A stretch of 64,000 nucleotides of DNA from Lentzea albidocapillata (GTDB taxonomy: Bacteria; Actinomycetota; Actinomycetes; Mycobacteriales; Pseudonocardiaceae): contig NZ_JOEA01000020.1 of assembly GCF_000719115.1 (NCBI RefSeq), forward strand, positions 124,001 to 188,000, given 5' to 3'. Positions within the stretch are counted from its first letter, which is position 1, and each line of letters opens with the position of its first letter. The position numbers were made by a program, and so were the translations under genes. Shown in pieces: positions 62,445-64,000 of the stretch. A model generated the notes under the pieces. That model was given only the letters and a program-made list of their open reading frames with translations, was not told where the DNA came from and did not search any database.

Positions 62445-63413
62445 CTACTCCGATGTCCGAATTGTCGTTTCTGGGCTCATCATGCCGATGATCCTTTGAA
62501 GATCATCAACTGACCCGAATTCGACCACGATCCGGCCTTTTCGTTGCCCGAGTTCGACCTTCACGCGGGTGTCGAAGTTGTCGGAGAGGCGCTCGGCGAG
62601 CTCCTGCAGACCGGGCGCGTGCAGCTGCTTGCGCGGGGCGGCCTTCTCCTTCTTGGGCTTCTCGTTCTTGGCGACAGTCACCGCTTCTTCGGTCGCACGG
62701 ACCGACATGCCCTCGGCGATGATCCGTGCCGCGAGGTCTTCCTGCGCTCCCGCGTCGTCCAGACCGAGAAGCGCCCGCGCGTGCCCGGCGCTCAGCACGC
62801 CCGCCGCGACCCGCCGCTGAACGGGGAGGGGGAGCTTCAGCAGCCGGATGGTGTTCGTGACGACGGGGCGGCTGCGTCCGATGCGGTCCGCGAGTTCCTC
62901 GTGCGTGACGCCGAACTCCTGCAGCAGCTGCTGGTACGCCGCCGCCTCTTCGAGCGGGTTGAGCTGGACGCGGTGGATGTTCTCCAGCAGCGCGTCGCGC
63001 AGCATGACGTCGTCGGCGGTCTGCCGGACGATAGCCGGGATCGTCTTGAGCCCGGCCTGCTGCGTGGCCCGCCACCGGCGCTCGCCCATGACGAGCTCGA
63101 AGGTGTCCGCGGTCAGCTCGCGGACCACGATCGGCTGCATGAGCCCGAACTCCTTGATGGAGAACGAGAGCTCGTCGAGCGCATCCTGGTCGAACACCTG
63201 GCGCGGCTGCTTGGCGTTCGTCCTGATCGCCGTAACCGCGATCTCGCGGTAGATGGCGCCCGCGACCTCACCGGCAGGCTGCTGAGCCAGGGTCTTGGTG
63301 GACCCGTTGCCGGCCACCGCGGGCCGGAGCGTGCTCGGCGCACCGGCCGGCGGACCCTGCGGGATGAGTGCGGCCAGACCGCGCCCGAGTCCGCCCTTGC
63401 GCTGCTCCGTCAT
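62445..63413 (-). CDS. parB: Chromosome-partitioning protein ParB
   Basis: CTPase/DNA-binding protein that loads at parS and spreads to segregate the origin. The 322-residue product has the CTP-binding GERRWRA motif ([16 protein letters not shown]), the HTH ([28 protein letters not shown]) and a C-terminal dimerisation region ([22 protein letters not shown]). It overlaps parA by 4 bp, as in canonical parAB operons. Confidence 0.95.
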   Translation of the reverse strand: MTEQRKGGLGRGLAALIPQGPPAGAPSTLRPAVAGNGSTKTLAQQPAGEVAGAIYREIAVTAIRTNAKQPRQVFDQDALDELSFSIKEFGLMQPIVVRELTADTFELVMGERRWRATQQAGLKTIPAIVRQTADDVMLRDALLENIHRVQLNPLEEAAAYQQLLQEFGVTHEELADRIGRSRPVVTNTIRLLKLPLPVQRRVAAGVLSAGHARALLGLDDAGAQEDLAARIIAEGMSVRATEEAVTVAKNEKPKKEKAAPRKQLHAPGLQELAERLSDNFDTRVKVELGQRKGRIVVEFGSVDDLQRIIGMMSPETTIRTSE

Positions 63414-64000
63414 GCGCCCTCCTCCTTGGCCCCGCGGATCGCGATCTCCTTGGCGGCGTCGAGGTAACTCATCGACCCGCGCGAGCCCGGGTCGTAGGTC
63501 AACACCGTCTGCCCGAATCCTGGTGCCTCGGAGACCTTCACGCTGCGCGGAATCACCGTCCGGAGGGCGACGTCGCCGAAGTGGCCGCGCACCTCACTGG
63601 TCACCTGGTCCGCGAGCTTCGTGCGCCCGTCGTACATCGTGAGGAGGATCGTGGAGATCGCGAGATCGGGGTTGAGGTGCTGCTGCACGAGCTCGATGTT
63701 GCGGATCAGCTGACTCAGCCCCTCCAGCGCGTAGTACTCGCACTGAATGGGGATCAGCACCTCCTGCGCCGCGACCATCGCGTTGACGGTCAGCAGACCG
63801 AGGCTCGGCGGGCAGTCGATGAAGACGTAGTCCGGCTGCAGCTGGTCGAGCGCCTCGGAGGAGAGCGCCTCCTTGAGCCGCGACTCACGCGCCACCATCG
63901 AGACGAGCTCGATCTCGGCGCCCGCGAGGTCGATCGTCGCGGGCACGCAGAAGAGGTTCGGCGACGTCGGGCTGACCTGAGCCGCCTCGGCGATGGAGAT
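63410..64000 (-). CDS. parA: Chromosome-partitioning ATPase ParA (partial, 5' end outside window)
   Basis: The 196 C-terminal residues of ParA are present; the reading frame runs through base 64000, so the P-loop N-terminus lies outside. Visible are [40 protein letters not shown] (Walker A'-type acidic loop region) and the end [19 protein letters not shown]. It couples with ParB for origin segregation. The usual next genes are rsmG, jag, yidC and dnaA to the right. Confidence 0.95.
   Translation of the reverse strand: MSIAEAAQVSPTSPNLFCVPATIDLAGAEIELVSMVARESRLKEALSSEALDQLQPDYVFIDCPPSLGLLTVNAMVAAQEVLIPIQCEYYALEGLSQLIRNIELVQQHLNPDLAISTILLTMYDGRTKLADQVTSEVRGHFGDVALRTVIPRSVKVSEAPGFGQTVLTYDPGSRGSMSYLDAAKEIAIRGAKEEGA

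Overview
The window is a high-GC actinobacterial chromosome segment. GTG starts, ATGA/GTGA coupled overlaps, a chaplin-type surface protein, a Scr1-type HTH/DUF397 pair and a CwlM/SigM/trxBA/parBA block together point to a filamentous Pseudonocardiales organism (Lentzea, Saccharothrix or Actinosynnema-like; genus not determined). The order rpsF-ssb-rpsR-rplI-dnaB at the left and pcnA-NUDIX-DUF6049-murJ-pseudokinase-sigM-antisigma-trxB-trxA-cwlM-GNAT-...-parB-parA at the right is the conserved origin-proximal arrangement, so dnaA/oriC should lie a few kb beyond base 64000.

Left part (1-6.5 kb): the end of a membrane protein, then the S6/SSB/S18/L9 operon. The ssb copy is visibly broken: about half the OB fold and the linker are missing and the acidic tip is left out of frame. 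A dense cluster of DnaA-box-like 9-mers fills the 518 bp before dnaB. DnaB carries a 230-residue class 3 (WCT) mini-intein inside the Walker A motif. A TIR-transmembrane-WD40 protein sits convergently behind it.

6.5-13 kb is an envelope/surface cluster on the minus strand: a 1001-residue secreted protein with 13 chaplin-like repeats, an unrecognised secreted CxxC protein and a beta-helix membrane protein. 13-28 kb is mixed accessory and metabolic DNA: an AI-2E family transporter, a diguanylate cyclase, a LiaFSR-like operon (sensor kinase, regulator, LiaF-like protein), a lincosamide-nucleotidyltransferase-like gene, tdh-kbl threonine catabolism, an HTH/DUF397 pair, an ECF sigma factor with a membrane partner, LysR, a MarR/Rid divergent pair with a double palindromic operator, and ptsI.

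28-41.6 kb: a beta-helix lipoprotein, a complete ribose-type ABC operon (rbsR-rbsA-rbsC-rbsB-rbsK) with a LacI operator, a DUF2339 membrane protein, a YncE-like propeller, an MMPL exporter with divergent TetR, and a gene interrupted by an in-frame amber codon. 41.6-64 kb: leuS with a nine-residue Leu-rich leader peptide and terminator (attenuator), a small membrane protein, YqgE/AlgH, an MFS transporter behind a leader with competing hairpins, and then the origin-proximal housekeeping block. In that block MurJ, its pseudokinase partner, CwlM and the ligase/aminotransferase pair point to peptidoglycan control; SigM, the anti-sigma protein and a SigR-type promoter before trxBA point to thiol-stress control; ParA, ParB and two parS-like sites belong to chromosome segregation. 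No rRNA, tRNA, CRISPR array or insertion sequence was recognised.
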